From Amia ocellicauda (lineage: Eukaryota; Chordata; Actinopteri; Amiiformes; Amiidae), in NCBI RefSeq assembly GCF_036373705.1, contig NC_089853.1, forward strand, positions 34,252,568-34,316,567: a DNA stretch of 64,000 bases, in the 5' to 3' direction. Positions 1 to 20,829 of this stretch are shown one piece after another. Made by a program: the position numbers and the translations under genes. The notes beneath the pieces are model-generated. The model searched no databases. It was given only the letters and a program-made list of their open reading frames with translations, and was not told where the DNA came from. Numbering within the stretch: position 1 is the stretch's first letter; the number at the start of each line of letters is the position of its first letter.

Positions 1-1917
1 GAATGACTGAATAAAACACACTCGACAAAGACAAATGTGATGTGGAAGTTTGGAAAGACAACAACACGGTAATATGATCATAAAAAGCTATATTTTCAGG
101 ACATCTTTTTTGTAAACTCCTTATATCTTATTGACAAAACTGGGCATCTACTATAAACCTGTAAACAGTTAAACCTAAGAAATACAAAGAGAGAAGCAAA
201 AGGGAGGACTATTCCTCTCCTTATAAAAATAGAATAGAGGTTCATAGTAAGGTTTTTAAAATCCTGACAGAATTGGTGGAGGTGGAGATCTGCGGTAGTA
301 TAAAGAGTATGGTTTCCGTTAAAAATAAAAACATTACATTTCAAATGGTTTACACTACTCTACTGAAGCAGTAAATATTAAGCTCAGACCTCCATATCTA
401 TTTTATTATTCATGCAAAATGCCAAGAATATCTCTTAGTCCAATTTATCATCTTCTGTTAGGAGCTGATGAGAGAAGCTGCTTTCATTTTCATGGGTAAA
501 TGTCATTTAGAAAAAGCCCATGCATATCAACATTTCAATCTGTGAACCTCATGAATAATGGCATCTATCCTGCTCTCCCTTTCTTTCAAAAGATGTATGA
601 GTGAGCCCCCTGGTGTCTAAACACTCAAACTACAGAAAACAAATGCACCAGACAATTTGGCAAGTTCCCAACATCATATAATGGAATTGATTATTGATCT
701 TCTTGCAGTAGCAGACAATCCAATAATATTGTACTTCAAAATAACATGTGTTTTCCCTTTTAGTCTGGATTAAAATGAAAAAGATACCTTCTATTATTTT
801 GGATGAGAGTTTATAATGACCAATTTTCTATAATAGGCAGTGATTCATTATCATTTTGTTTTGTATGACTGTGGAAGTGTGGAATGTTTCTAAGATCCCT
901 ATTCTTGAACCATTGTGCCTCTTTTTTCTTTACATAGTGCCTTAATCTATTAACAACCCTGTACTGTACAGAGTTTGCCATTAGAATGGGGAAAAAACAG
1001 AAAATGTTTTACTTGACATATAGAGAAGGCTTTGTGGAACAGCCTGGATTCGCTGTGCACATTATTTATGCTGGTGATAAAGAATGCAGAGATACATATA
1101 TGTTAGAAGTACATTTAATGTTTGCCCTCTCCAAGGACTGTAACAAAAACTTAGGAGAGCATGTAAAATAAACCATTTCCTTTCAATCCATAAATTCCCT
1201 TTTTAAATATAAAAAACAATATATTAAAAATTATATGATGATGCATGAGTATCATGACATTTTATTCCAAGTTAACAATGAGACACTGTGAGACACTGCA
1301 ACATTTGACTGTGATTTGTTTATCACAGGAAAGACAATATATCAGTGGGCACTGGATAGGCTTCAACAGAGTTCAGAGATTACGGGTTTGAATTGGTCAT
1401 CAAAATGTGAATGGGATCTCCCAGGACACATCCCCCAATTGGCCTCAGAACCATAAGACTAGAATTAAGATAAGGTCTCCCCTGCTTGCTACCAACGAAA
1501 CATCTGTGTGCTTGCAATGTTTCCAATAAGAGCTGTGTGACGTCCACTGTCTGAGGCCATAGCTCTGTTGTTTGCACTGCAGGTTTACAGGTTACAGGTG
1601 TGCATGTTCTTGTTCTACCTCCCATGCGGGTATGGGAGTTTTAGCGATGAGCAAAGATGATTATTAGGAAATTAAATCTGGGGGTTTAAAGGAAAGGATA
1701 ACTGACTAGCAAATTTCACGAACATTAGTCCACTGGAAACATTAGAAACACTGGATAACACGACTGATATCGTTTTGTAACACATAGAATAAATGGCAAT
1801 TAAAAAAATTATAATAACATGATCTCCTTTATCTATATTCCTGCATGAGCAATTTAAGTGATACATAATAATCTGGGTTTCTGTAGACAGCTGATTGGAG
1901 TTTGTCTTTGTTTGCAG
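1..1917 (+). other. SV2B intron (partial), no other gene seen
   Basis: This stretch precedes the first visible SV2B exon, whose 5' edge has a good acceptor (polypyrimidine then tttgcag ending at 1917). It is AT-rich and holds no recognisable coding exon. Short open frames at 986-1171 (+) and 1380-1625 (-) show no family resemblance. Confidence 0.6.
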
Positions 1918-10531
<8,614 letters not shown>

Positions 10532-12694
10532 GCCGGCACAAAGTCAAAGGTCAGACCGAGGAGCAACTAACTGGCAGAGTCGGGGGAAAGACTGATACAT
10601 GCAAGAGAAGCTGAATAGCTAGCGGGTGGACTTTATCATATCTATTTAGAGATACCTGACCATCAATTATTTCTTTCCTTTAACTTCCAATCAGTTGGTT
10701 TTATTTAATTTCTGTTTAGCGCATATGTTAAAACAACACACAAAATAATAGTAAGATTGAACAAGGCATTTTCTCTCTCATCACTTCTTTGTCAGTTTGA
10801 TTGCTTTTTCATGTTTAGTTTTAAAAAATATACAACAAATATGTAAGAATGTAAGGGAAGAGGAAACTGATAACAATTAAATATGTATTTGCTTTTGGAG
10901 AAAGGCAGAGTGTAAATTAAGTTTTCCACTTTCAAATGCAAACTTTAGTCTACTACCTTTCAAGAAACAGTGAAATATAATAAAGTATAGTAGAGGAGAC
11001 GTTTTCTAGGCCATTATGTCCAATGCAGTGTAACACTTTGTATTATTTGTATCAGTCTATCCTTACGTGATGGGTGATTCTAACTGTTGTTCTAATAACC
11101 TGGAGTCTGTGCCATCCAACAACTGGCCATAGGAGAGGCCTCATTTTCCACAGTGCTGTTTCATGGTTTGGTGTTTGGTTTGGTTAATGCGTTACGTGAA
11201 ATTCTGCTTCAAGTTTGAAAATCACACCTCATCAGTTCTTTGAACAGAAACTCGTCTGTGAGCTGTGTGTGAATCTAAAGTAGTCCCAAACTAATAGCTT
11301 ACGCGTTTAGTCTAGGAAAGCATGACCCCTGGTGATTAATTTTTGTAATTGTATTTTCAAGTTTATATATCCTCATGTACTGTATGTTGTCTTTCCTTTT
11401 GGTATGAAGACAACACCTGGATAAGTGTAATGTTTTCTTTCAGGATATTATTTTGCTTAAGCAGAGGGAGAAACCCTTTTTAACTGATGTGCACTTGTGC
11501 AGCATTAAATATACTCTCAGCACCCCTTAGGTCTTTAGCAGAGTTGTAGTACAAGCTGGTATAGCTTTGGAAGTTGCCTGTAGTAATTAATAGGCCAGGA
11601 TGCTAACAACATTTTAAAGCAAGTCACATGTTCCCATAGCTCCATTTCCATAGAACAACAGTTAGATTAGTTGTAAGCAGGGATGTATATGCTTACATTC
11701 TATTGGTCTGAACTAAAAACACTATACTTTTATTTTCTCAATCAAAGGCAATAATTTGTATCAAACTTCCTGCAATGAAAAGCTATATCTGTTAGTGTTT
11801 TAATGTCTTCTGTGTGCTTGTACATATGTTATGCCACAGCTTCCCTTGCATTGAATAGGTATCTGTTTCTTCCTGCAGTATTCCTATATTGAGACACTTA
11901 CACCGCTTTTAATTTAGTATTTGTCCAGATGTTTTCATTTAACCCTGCCACAGCAATGTTTTAGTTTAATAAAGTGATACCAACAACTGTGCATCCTAAT
12001 CCTAAGAAATGTAAACCAAATAAAAAATAATGATAAGTAAACAGATAAGTTGTTTAAAAAAACCATTTGATGTTAATAATCAGCTTTGTAAAACTAACCA
12101 GAAGTTTACTTGAGGGCAAAGAGGGAACGCCAGCTGCTTAAAATGAAAAGGAGCACTGTCCATACCTTTAAAGAGATATCAGGTGAGATGCATGTTATTT
12201 CCAGCTAGTATCACTTGAAAATGAAGTATAAATGTCCTTTTAAATGTCTGTAATTAAAGAAAAGAAAAAAGTAGTCTGAACTATTTTAATCATATGTCTC
12301 ACTGTAAATAAAAGCAAGTCCACATGTAAAAGATTAGCCATCGCTGAGTTTACCGTCTGATCATTTAATTTAGAGATGCATTCATAAACTGCTTCTCACT
12401 TACAGCAGTTGCCAGTCAAAGCATGTTATCACTGGTTTCAGGCTTTAATAAAAAAAGTTAAGAACTACTCAGCTTTGATTTCACAAATGTAAACAAGATC
12501 ATTACCCAATTATATCATATCTAATTAATACGTAATATACTAATCCAAACAGTACGTGATGCATTGCTTTGCATTTAATGTGACAAATGCAGGTACATTA
12601 TTCAGATTTCTATTTCTTATCTTAAAAAGACAGTGAAGGAAACTCAACTGTTTAGGGTGGAAAACATATTTTATTGCTGTATGACTAACAATGA

Positions 12695-12762
<68 letters not shown>

Positions 12763-13570
12763 ATTGTGAATACATTTAAAGTTTTCCAACCAAAAACAAA
12801 TGTTTGTAAGATCTAATGAGAAATTATGAATGAATTCTGGGAGATCCTCAGTTTTAATCATAGACATATTGTAGAATTAGATTTTGCCTCACTTCATATA
12901 AACCTGTCAAAACTATGATTTTATGTCTTACTATGTCCAATATTTAAACCATTTGCAAAGCATGCAGCAGTAACTGTAGCCCTTCAGAGCATAGCTACAC
13001 CTAAATGTGTGCTGAGACTCGGGAAACTCATCCTACCTGAATGCAGTTTATCTTACAGACAGTATACATTCCCAACCAAGCCAATCCATGTGTTTTCTCA
13101 GGCATCTGTGTTTACTGTAATATCAAGGAATGGGCTTATGAATACAAGTGATAAATGTTTTATTTTAAAGTTAGTTCGTCAGTCTGTATGTCATGGTGTA
13201 TGGAAAGCCATAATATGTTCTTGTTTTTATATGTTAATTTTAAAAAGTGTGTCTGATTGTTATTGGAAAACGGAGACGTGTGCTGACAATCTTTGATTTT
13301 CTTTATTTTTTTTTGGTTCTGTTTTGTGTCAGTCCAAATAAAAATATATAAATATATTCACTTGCTCGAGTGTCATAAATGGGTAATGTTATTTCAGGTG
13401 ATACCGATGGCAAACAAGCTAAGCTTACATTTAAAATATGTTTATATTGGTTTTCAATATGAAAAAATAGTTAAAAGATCCTACTTATTGTTAGGTTGAC
13501 CTTTTATATTTTGATCAAACAGTGGGTCCATTAATAGTTTCCCATCTCCACACTTCTCTTGCTGACAGAG
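10532..13570 (+). other. Probable SV2B 3' UTR and flank
   Basis: AT-rich DNA after the SV2B stop with no coding signal. AATAAA occurs at 10979-10984 and 11968-11973 among others; either could be a polyadenylation signal. The true 3' end cannot be fixed from sequence alone. An (ATA)n tract lies at ~12695-12760. Confidence 0.45.
12695..12760. repeat. (AAT)n microsatellite
   Basis: About 66 bp of trinucleotide repeat. The poly-Tyr and poly-Leu open frames here are artefacts. Confidence 0.95.
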
Positions 13571-13640
13571 CAGTGTGGCACTTGTCTAAACAAGTCTGCA
13601 CTGAAGTGTGAGGTTATGACACCTAGTAGGAGGTGCTGTT
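13571..13640. promoter_or_regulatory. Candidate mesp-type distal module (copy 1)
   Basis: Contains GGCACTTGTCTAAACA (13577-13592), then GCACTGAAGTGTGAGG, a T-box half-site-like motif. The same 16-mer followed at similar distance by GCA..GTGTGA recurs at 27214-27229, ~1 kb before mesp copy 2. Enhancer function is inferred only from the duplication and the motif content. Confidence 0.3.
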
Positions 13641-15527
13641 TGCTCTGGCCAGAGTGTGAAGAAATCTAAATAATAGTTTTAACATGATAGCAGAAAGGGG
13701 CTGCTACTATACACTATATTACTTGATAATGTAGAGGAATAAATAATTACATAAATATATACACACACAAGCTTCAGATCATAAATTTGGAAGAGATGGT
13801 AATATATATGCTAAATGGGGGATGGTAAAGTTGCGGATTCTATTTTTCTCAACTAACTAGTATACTGATATATTTTGTGACCGAAAAGATAACTGAAAAA
13901 TATGCCAGACACACTGCTAAAAAAGCTGTCCTAGAATTGTAATGCCATTCTAATAAGTCTTCCTTTTTCTAAGAAACATGGGCAACTACAGAGGCTTGTC
14001 TGATTAAGTAATTAGGGGTGCATACATTTTAAATAGCATACATGAGATTCCTATCTAGCACAGGTCACAAATATGTATTATTAGTCATTTAGGTTTTTTT
14101 GATAAAAATAAACATTTCCATGTAGATTGTTAAATTTGGTTGAAGTAACTGAATCTAAGAAGAATCTTCTGACAATTATAAATGATTTATAAGCAACCCA
14201 AACGTGGATCTGACTGTGTCTCCGACAATGCACTTTTTTGTTTTCTTTAACACTGTGGGTGAAAAAAACACTTCACTTCAACCAAAATTACCATGGAAAG
14301 TCAGTCGTAGTGCAAGTAATACAGCCAAGAAAGGGCTTTTTCCTGATGACAACCTACCTTAAATGACAAGTTTAAAACTTAATTAAATTTGATTATATTG
14401 ATTTGGTTTTGCTAATTAGTAAACACTTTCTCTTTTTTTTTTATACAATATTAACAGTACAAATGCATTTTTTATACATATACATATTTTTAAGCATATA
14501 CAAAGCAGAAAGGAAGAATCAGTCTGTGATCTCTCCCTAGAGTCATTTCTAAGTATTCCCCATCTCTTTTCATTGCTAGTGTCTTTTGACCTCTGATTGC
14601 CTTCTTTTGACCATCGCTTCTCGGATTGCCCTCTACTGACTTGTTTGCAGGATCGCCTGACTTCCTGCCTGCCCCCTTGACCATTCTTCTTGCCTTGCCC
14701 TGTGGATTCCGTTTGCTGGCCCTCAACCCACACCTGTATGACTACTCTGTGCACTACTACTTCTCCGCACCTGGGTTCTACCCTTCTGCCCCTCACCAGG
14801 TATTACACAGTCTGAGTTGACTGAACTTGAAAACCAGTTAATAGTTTCTCATCAAAATAGCCCCCTATATTTTTTAAGCATAGAATTTACTGAGCATACA
14901 TTTTTAGCTTTGTATCAGTGAATTTAGTATTTAGTTTACTTGAATTTACACAATTTTTGAAAGCAGAGAGCACTGGGTGGTTAACTTAGTGGTTTTAAAA
15001 ATGGTGTTTCTAGGATTTCCCAACTTATAATAACATTTTATAAACAAATTTTTAAGTTTACAAAGAAGTCAGCAGTTGAAACCTCAGCACTCCAGAAGGT
15101 ATTCCACAAGTGATATGAATGGATACATTTGTAATCAGATATACTATTACCAAAAAAAGTGAAGAAAGGGTATTTTTAAGAATAATTTGATAATTATTCT
15201 TAAAAGCTATACATTGTTTAGAAACAAGTATAAAGGATTGCTTGACATTATACACATTGCTCTATATCTTTTTTAGTTATATTACACTGTCCTCACAACC
15301 AAGTGCATTACAAATGTTGTGTTCACTTCTCTGTATGTAAACTGCCATATTAGTCTCTACAGCTGTTGACATGCCCCCGATCATGACTATCTTGATATCT
15401 GGTAGCGTGAAACTGAGGTGATACCATGACTGCAAGCAGATTCGCTTTTATTTTTCACGTCTCAGTTTCCAACAAATTATACTTTCTGTTAATAACTTTT
15501 GATTGCATTTGCACTTGAAGCCTTATA
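13641..15527. other. Intergenic, unclassified; pyrimidine-rich repeat-like patch
   Basis: No gene is supported. Around 14560-14820 there is a CT-rich, CTTGACC/CTGCCTGCCC-type patch that looks like debris of a dispersed repeat. Its open frames on both strands have no family match that I recognise. Confidence 0.35.
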
Positions 15528-16601
15528 CAGTGAGGGAAAAAAGTATTTGATCCCCTGCTGATTTTGTACGTTTGCCCACTGACAAAGAAATGATCAGTCT
15601 ATAATTTTAATGGTAGGTGTATTTTAACAGTGAGAGACAGAATAACAACAAAAAAAAACAGAAAAACGCATTTCAAAAAAGTTATAAATTGATTTGTATG
15701 TTAATGAGGGAAATAAGTATTTGATCCCCTATCAATCAGCAAGATTTCTGGCTCCCAGGTGTCTTTTATACAGGAAACGAGCTGAGATTAGGAGCACTCT
15801 CTTAAGTTTGCCAATGAACATCTGAATGATTCAGAGGAGAACTGGGTGAAAGTGTTGTGGTCAGATGAGACCAAAATCGAGCTCTTTGGCATCAACTCAA
15901 CTCGCCGTGTTTGGAGGAGGAGGAATGACCCCAAGAACACCATCCCCACCGTCAAACATGGAGGTGGAAACATTATGCTTTGGGGGTGTTTTGGGGGACA
16001 GGACAACTGCACCACATCAAAGGGAGGATGGACGAGGCCATGTACCGTCAAATCTTGGGTGAGAACCTCCTTCCCTCAGCCAGGGCATTGAAAATGGATC
16101 GTGGATGGGTATTCCAGCATGACAATGACCCAAAACACACAGCCAAGGCAACAAAGGAGTGGCTCAAGAAGAAGCACATTAAGGTCCTGGAGTGGCCTAG
16201 CCAGTCTCCAGACCTTAATCCCATAGAAAATCTGTGGAGGGAGCTGAAGGTTCGAGTTGCCAAACGTCAGCCTCGAAACCTTAATGACTTGGAGAGGATC
16301 TGCAAAGAGGAGTGGGACAAAATCCCTCCAGAGATGTGTGCAAACCAGGTGGCCAACTACAAGAAACGTCTGACCTCTGTGATTGCAAGTACTAAGTCGA
16401 AGGGGTCAAATACTTATTTCACTCATTAACATGCAAATCAATTTATAACTTTTTGGAATGCGTTTTTCAGGATTTTTTTGTTGTTATTCTGTCTCTCACT
16501 GTTAAAATACACCTACCATTAAAATTATAGACTGATCATGTCTTTGTCAGTGGGCAAACATACAAAATCAGCAGGGGATCAAACACTTTTTTCCCTCACT
16601 G
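15528..16601 (+). mobile_element. Tc1/mariner element, internally deleted (same family as 43555-45150)
   Basis: TA-flanked inverted ends CAGTGAGGGAAAAAAGTATT and its complement (ending 16601) match the intact copy in the ANPEP intron. The transposase lacks roughly its first third: the 5' hairpin region joins directly to sequence encoding [14 protein letters not shown] (from ~15805). A small deletion near 15990 shifts frame, so the catalytic domain reads in two frames (15846-~15990, then 15980-16429). The DNDPKHTAK and [12 protein letters not shown] motifs remain. Dead, but with both ends it could be moved by an active relative. Confidence 0.9.
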
Positions 16602-16603
16602 TA

Positions 16604-17420
16604 GCAAAGCTGCCGATAGGGATGAAATTGGCCCTTGAGACTTTGAAATTGGTGGAGACTGAATGCTCCCCTGACTCTCCTCTGTGGGAGACTGAGGATG
16701 GCACCCTGAGACACAATTGTAGGCACAGTTTCCACTGATTGAATAGACTCTGTGCCTCAGGGAATAGGGCTGGCAGCACCATCACAGCGGGCTGCTGTAC
16801 CTGATGTGTAGAGAGAACAAGGGCCGACAGCATGTTATCTTGCAACTGCATGAACTCTCCATAAACCCCTGGTGTCCCCGTGGTGGCGAGCCAGGATGTT
16901 AGGGTGCGAGAGCATAAACATGATCGATAATGAGTGCAAAGCCCCTTGTGTGGCTGTGGAGAGCTGCCACGTGGGTCCTCCATAGCCGCAAGTTGTGGAA
17001 ATGAGCCAAGTGTTGGAGAGGTGAAACAAAGGTGCCAGACACAAGGCAGCAGAGGGAACAGAGTCTGTATGGGTCTCCCAGCAGAGAGGGAGCGGTCCCC
17101 AACAGCTCTGTTAGCCCTGTGGTGCAGCATTTACTCCTGAAAACCAGCACAAATATTTTAGATGGATAGGTCTCATAGTGCAGTTGTGTCACTTCTCAGT
17201 GATGAACCCCCAACATTGCTACCTTCAAAAGGGTTCTTAAATGGTCCCTACATTGACGGAAAAGGTTGGACGTCAAGGGGACACGTTGAGGGTCAGCAAA
17301 GTGCACCAAGCCTTGAGGGAACATGTCGAGCATTGACTGAATGCTCCCAGCATCGACACAAAACAAGCCAAGCATCCACTAAATGTGCCAAGCGTCAACA
17401 AACATAGAATGGGAATGTCA
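16604..17420. repeat. Unclassified repeat-like GC-richer block
   Basis: A block clearly richer in G+C than its surroundings abuts the Tc1 end. A 183-codon minus-strand open frame (16579-17130) runs into the transposon terminus and matches no family I recognise. The section 17270-17400 has loosely repeating 'catcgac/cgtcaag' units. It may be old mobile-element debris. Confidence 0.3.
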
Positions 17421-18904
17421 TATTTAGGATTAAAAATGGGCTCCTTGTGTGTATGGAAGTACCCTGCCATATTTTTGAACAGTTTGTACAGCAACTCAAC
17501 CAGCATGATGGGCTGAATGTACCCCTTCTTTTTAACATTCTGTTCTATTACAACTTGCCCAAAATGTCATTTTCAGAGCATTTTTAGATTATGTACTCCA
17601 AATGCCATAAAGTATTCATTAAATAAACAAAAAGCCTCTAAAGCAGCCCTGTGAATTTTCCATCCCCTGGTGTGTTTTATTTCCCTGTTCAATGTCACCC
17701 ATGTAATGCCTCATATTGAAACTGGAAAGATTAACTCAAGAGATCACTATTTTGACCATTGAACAGTAGGGTTAAATAAACTGTTGAGTTCAGTCTACCC
17801 CTTGAAATATTGTATATTCAGAAGTTGACATGAACAGCAAAACTGTATTATTTGTACAGCCAAGTAAAAGAAACGCATAGAGAGGTCCCTGTTCTTAAAA
17901 AAACAATTGCAACAATTTCAGCTTTCTAGATTATACAACAGACAGAAGAAAAGCATTTCCAAAGAAATTAAAATAAAGTTTTATTTGCTAATAACAATAC
18001 TTTGGCTGCTTTTATTGACATGTTTCTTCTACTGTGAAATGAAGTTAAGATTCAAAAATAAATTTACTATAGGAACCTAGTAACAATTACAGATTTCCTG
18101 TATATTTCAAGTACCACTTGTTATATGTATATGTATGTATCTGTGGTATATAATGACACGCATCATAATTTCAAGACAATCAGGTACAATTTGAAATGAC
18201 TGCAGAAAGGTGCCAATATCAGCCCTGAACACCTAACCTCCATGTCTGGTGTTAAGATTCTAGCAGCAAGCTGGTCAATAGGTCAAGCCTGGGCATTGGT
18301 CACCAGTTTCCCATTGGTTTTTTACTAGAATGAGGCCTCACAGTGTGTGCTGTGATGTGGAGCCAGGGCTGCTTTCTCATAGCTAAAGTGTGAATTGTCA
18401 CCTCTAATGGGTTAAATGAGAGAAACACATCCCTGACACCACCATGGCCATACTGGTGTGAAACAATTATTGATCTTCATATAATAAGTGTATTTGGCAT
18501 AGCAGAGATTATTTAACAATAATGTATAAATAATGTAAAAATAATTGGACTGTGCTTGGCACATTCATTCTGAGTCCAATTGGAGACTACCTTGGCCAAT
18601 ATGATTGTTTTAGCTGTAATTACTTTATTTAGTAAAGAATACAGTTGCTCATCTCTCCTTGGTCCATTACACAACATGAAAGTGGCTGCCATTCACTAGT
18701 TATGTTGATTCTAAATATTTTTTACAGTAGTTTCAGTGAAGATTATTTTTATTTGTTACATTACTCATTTATTAATGAATTAATTTATACATTTTTACTC
18801 CAGCCACTGACACAGCATTTCAAACATATCACTGCATTTTAAAATCAAAACTTTTTTTTGGGGTCCATAACTGCCACTATTAAACAAAACATGTATCCAT
18901 TATG

Positions 18905-18951
<47 letters not shown>

Positions 18952-19315
18952 TTTTAATGTATTTAAAATATATTTTCAAACTGCATCATGTAGTATATTA
19001 AAAGTATATTTAAAAAAACATAAATCACAGCCATTTAAAGTATATTGTGTGATGAAGTCTATATGTATATAGAATTTCACAAATAACTGAATTATTGCAT
19101 TGTTGCATTATGATTTACATAAGAGCAAATATACTATATGTTGAGTTAAGAAAGGTAGAAAAGGTGAAAGAGAGCCTAAATAAACTTTTTAAAACACAGC
19201 ATGTGTCAGTGGAAGGCCTTGACAACATACGTGTACAAAACAGACTAGTTTACACAAGAATAGAACAGAAATAGTGAAAACAGAATGAGAAAATGATTAC
19301 TGTTTTGCAGAGGAG
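17421..19315. other. Intergenic DNA upstream of mesp copy 1
   Basis: AT-rich with no coding signal. It contains a (TA)n tract (18907-18949). A T-box-like motif AGTGTGAATTGTCACCTCTAA near 18387-18407 resembles the palindromic site at 27238-27254. Confidence 0.4.
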
Positions 19316-19320
19316 TAAAA

Positions 19321-19516
19321 AGTCACACTTACTTTCCAGGGCTAAGCTTTTCCCAGGGAGCCTGTGGCCTATCTCTGTCCTGTGCTCTGAGACTTTGATG
19401 GCCTGAGAAAGCTTACAGAGGTGTCACTTCACACCTCTAGGTCCTGGATAAAAACAGGGTAGCCAGGCCAGCCTGAATAACCGTCACATTTCTGAGACTG
19501 AAACACAAGAAACAAC
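19321..19516 (+). promoter_or_regulatory. Proximal promoter and 5' UTR of mesp copy 1
   Basis: In order: TCACACTT (19323), TTCCCAGGG (RBPJ-like TGGGAA reversed, ~19350), TCF/LEF-like ACTTTGATG (19392-19400), inverted T-box pair AGGTGT-CACTTC-ACACCT (19419-19436), and TATA-like GGATAAAA (19446-19453). The same order and spacing occur before copies 2 and 3 and at 37460-37520. Mesp genes are known targets of Wnt, Tbx6 and Notch; the site assignments are motif-based. Confidence 0.6.
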
Positions 19517-20263
19517 ATGGATATCTCTGCTGCCCAGCTTAACTACAGCACCCAGTACCAGTGGAACTGCCAGAGTTCTGATTCTGAATTCTACAGCATT
19601 TCCTCTCCTGAGACCATCTCTCCAGCCTCTTCCATGGACTTTTCTCCATCATACCAGCCCTGTGGCTCCACAGTGGGTTCCCACTCTGCATTCCTCAGGG
19701 GAGTTCAGCCTTCAAAGTCCCCTTCTTCTTGTGAGGAAGGGCTGGTCTCCATGCAGCAGTTGAGAAAATCCAGGTCGAAGAATCCCAGCAAGCAAAGGCA
19801 GAGTGCCAGTGAGAAGGAGAAGATGAGAATGAGGGACCTGACCAAAGCCCTTCACCACCTGAGGACCTACCTGCCCCCTTCTGTGGCTCCAGCAGGACAG
19901 ACCCTGACAAAAATTGAGACCCTGCGTCTCACCATCCGCTACATCTCCAACCTCTCCGCACAGCTGGGGCTCAGCGAGGAGGCTCTGTCCCAGAGAAGGG
20001 AGCTGGACATCTTCAGGTGCCACACTTCACCAGAGCAACTGGGGTGTTACCAGTACAACTCCATGCCAGAGTGCTGGGTGCAAGAACAGGCACCAGACCA
20101 GTGTCAGTACACCTCAGCTCCCTGCCCAGTGCAGGATACCAGAATGAGACACTTCCAGTTCAACACTGCACTGGACAACTCTGTGCAAGAAGACATCTTA
20201 AACTCAAGCACAGACTCTTCCTTACAATCACCACATTTTGCAGATACAATACAGTCATGCCAG
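19517..20263 (+). CDS. mesp: mesp copy 1 exon 1
   Basis: 249 codons including the whole bHLH. It ends after CAG at a gtaggt donor (20264). The open frame runs on into the intron, but the downstream acceptor and exon 2 match the Mesp exon structure. Confidence 0.9.
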
Positions 20264-20506
20264 GTAGGTGTGATATTACTCAGATACAGTTTGCAAGTTT
20301 AATTGAGTCTTAAATGACATACAATTATTCATCAACCTAAATATGCATGTATGAAAAGTCTAGTAAGCCATTCACAGATACATTTGTATTTGATTTTGTA
20401 ATCAAATTAGTGAGTGATCATTCTAATCAAACTTTCTTCTTTTTCTTATTTCTAGATGTACAGCGAAGACCTCAGTCAAGTTATTCCACAAGAGTTCTGG
20501 ATTTAA
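19517..20506 (+). CDS. mesp: Mesoderm posterior bHLH factor, mesp copy 1
   Basis: Two-exon gene: 19517-20263 and 20456-20506, giving ~265 aa. Mesp proteins are bHLH transcription factors that set segment boundaries and rostral identity in presomitic mesoderm and act in early cardiac mesoderm. The Ser-rich N-terminus (SPETISPASSMDFSP) precedes a bHLH at about residues 94-148: RQSASEKEKMRMRDLTKALH, then the Mesp-typical loop LPPSVAPAGQTLTKIETL and RYISNLSAQLGLSEE. The C-terminal part has RCHTSPEQLGCYQY and MPECWVQ, shared with copy 2. Exon 2 encodes MYSEDLSQVIPQEFWI and stops. The start ATG follows a short 5' UTR after a TATA-like promoter. AATAAA at 20782-20787 is the likely poly(A) signal. 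Whether it is the mespa- or mespb-type orthologue cannot be settled here. Confidence 0.92.
20456..20506 (+). CDS. mesp: mesp copy 1 exon 2
   Basis: Sixteen codons plus TAA after acceptor ttcttatttctag. It shares the start (M/S)YSE with exon 2 of copies 2 and 3, and an aromatic/acidic EFW near the end comparable with ADYW in copy 3. Confidence 0.8.
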   Translation: MYSEDLSQVIPQEFWI

Positions 20507-20781
20507 GAGCACTCTTCTTTCCATTTGGAAATGAACAGACATTGAAGTGACAGCATCTACATCTTCAAAAAACTGAACAAGAACTGTTTTATTTAACAAA
20601 GATTGGTTTCAATGACACATTTTAAGATGCAAGAGAAAAATATTGATTCAAACCTCTCTCTTAATGGACACTGTTATTTATTTACATTTAAAATAATATA
20701 TTTTGTATCTAATGTTTTCAATGTTTTATAATGTTTTTTGTAAATACTGAAATTCATATATAATTCATATTTATATAGTAC

Positions 20782-20787
20782 AATAAA
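20782..20787 (+). terminator. Poly(A) signal AATAAA, mesp copy 1
   Basis: First canonical AATAAA after the stop codon, ~275 bp downstream in an AT-rich 3' UTR. Confidence 0.6.
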
Positions 20788-20829
20788 TACTGTTAAAATA
20801 TTCTTGCTGGTCTACAAACTATTTTGTTT

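Noticed and set aside
1380-1625. 81-codon minus-strand frame (MGGRTRTCTPVTCKP...)
   Set aside because: No family match and no splice partners; within an SV2B intron.
16579-17130. 183-codon minus-strand open frame
   Set aside because: It starts in unclassified repeat-like DNA and ends inside the Tc1 terminal repeat; no domain or family resemblance.
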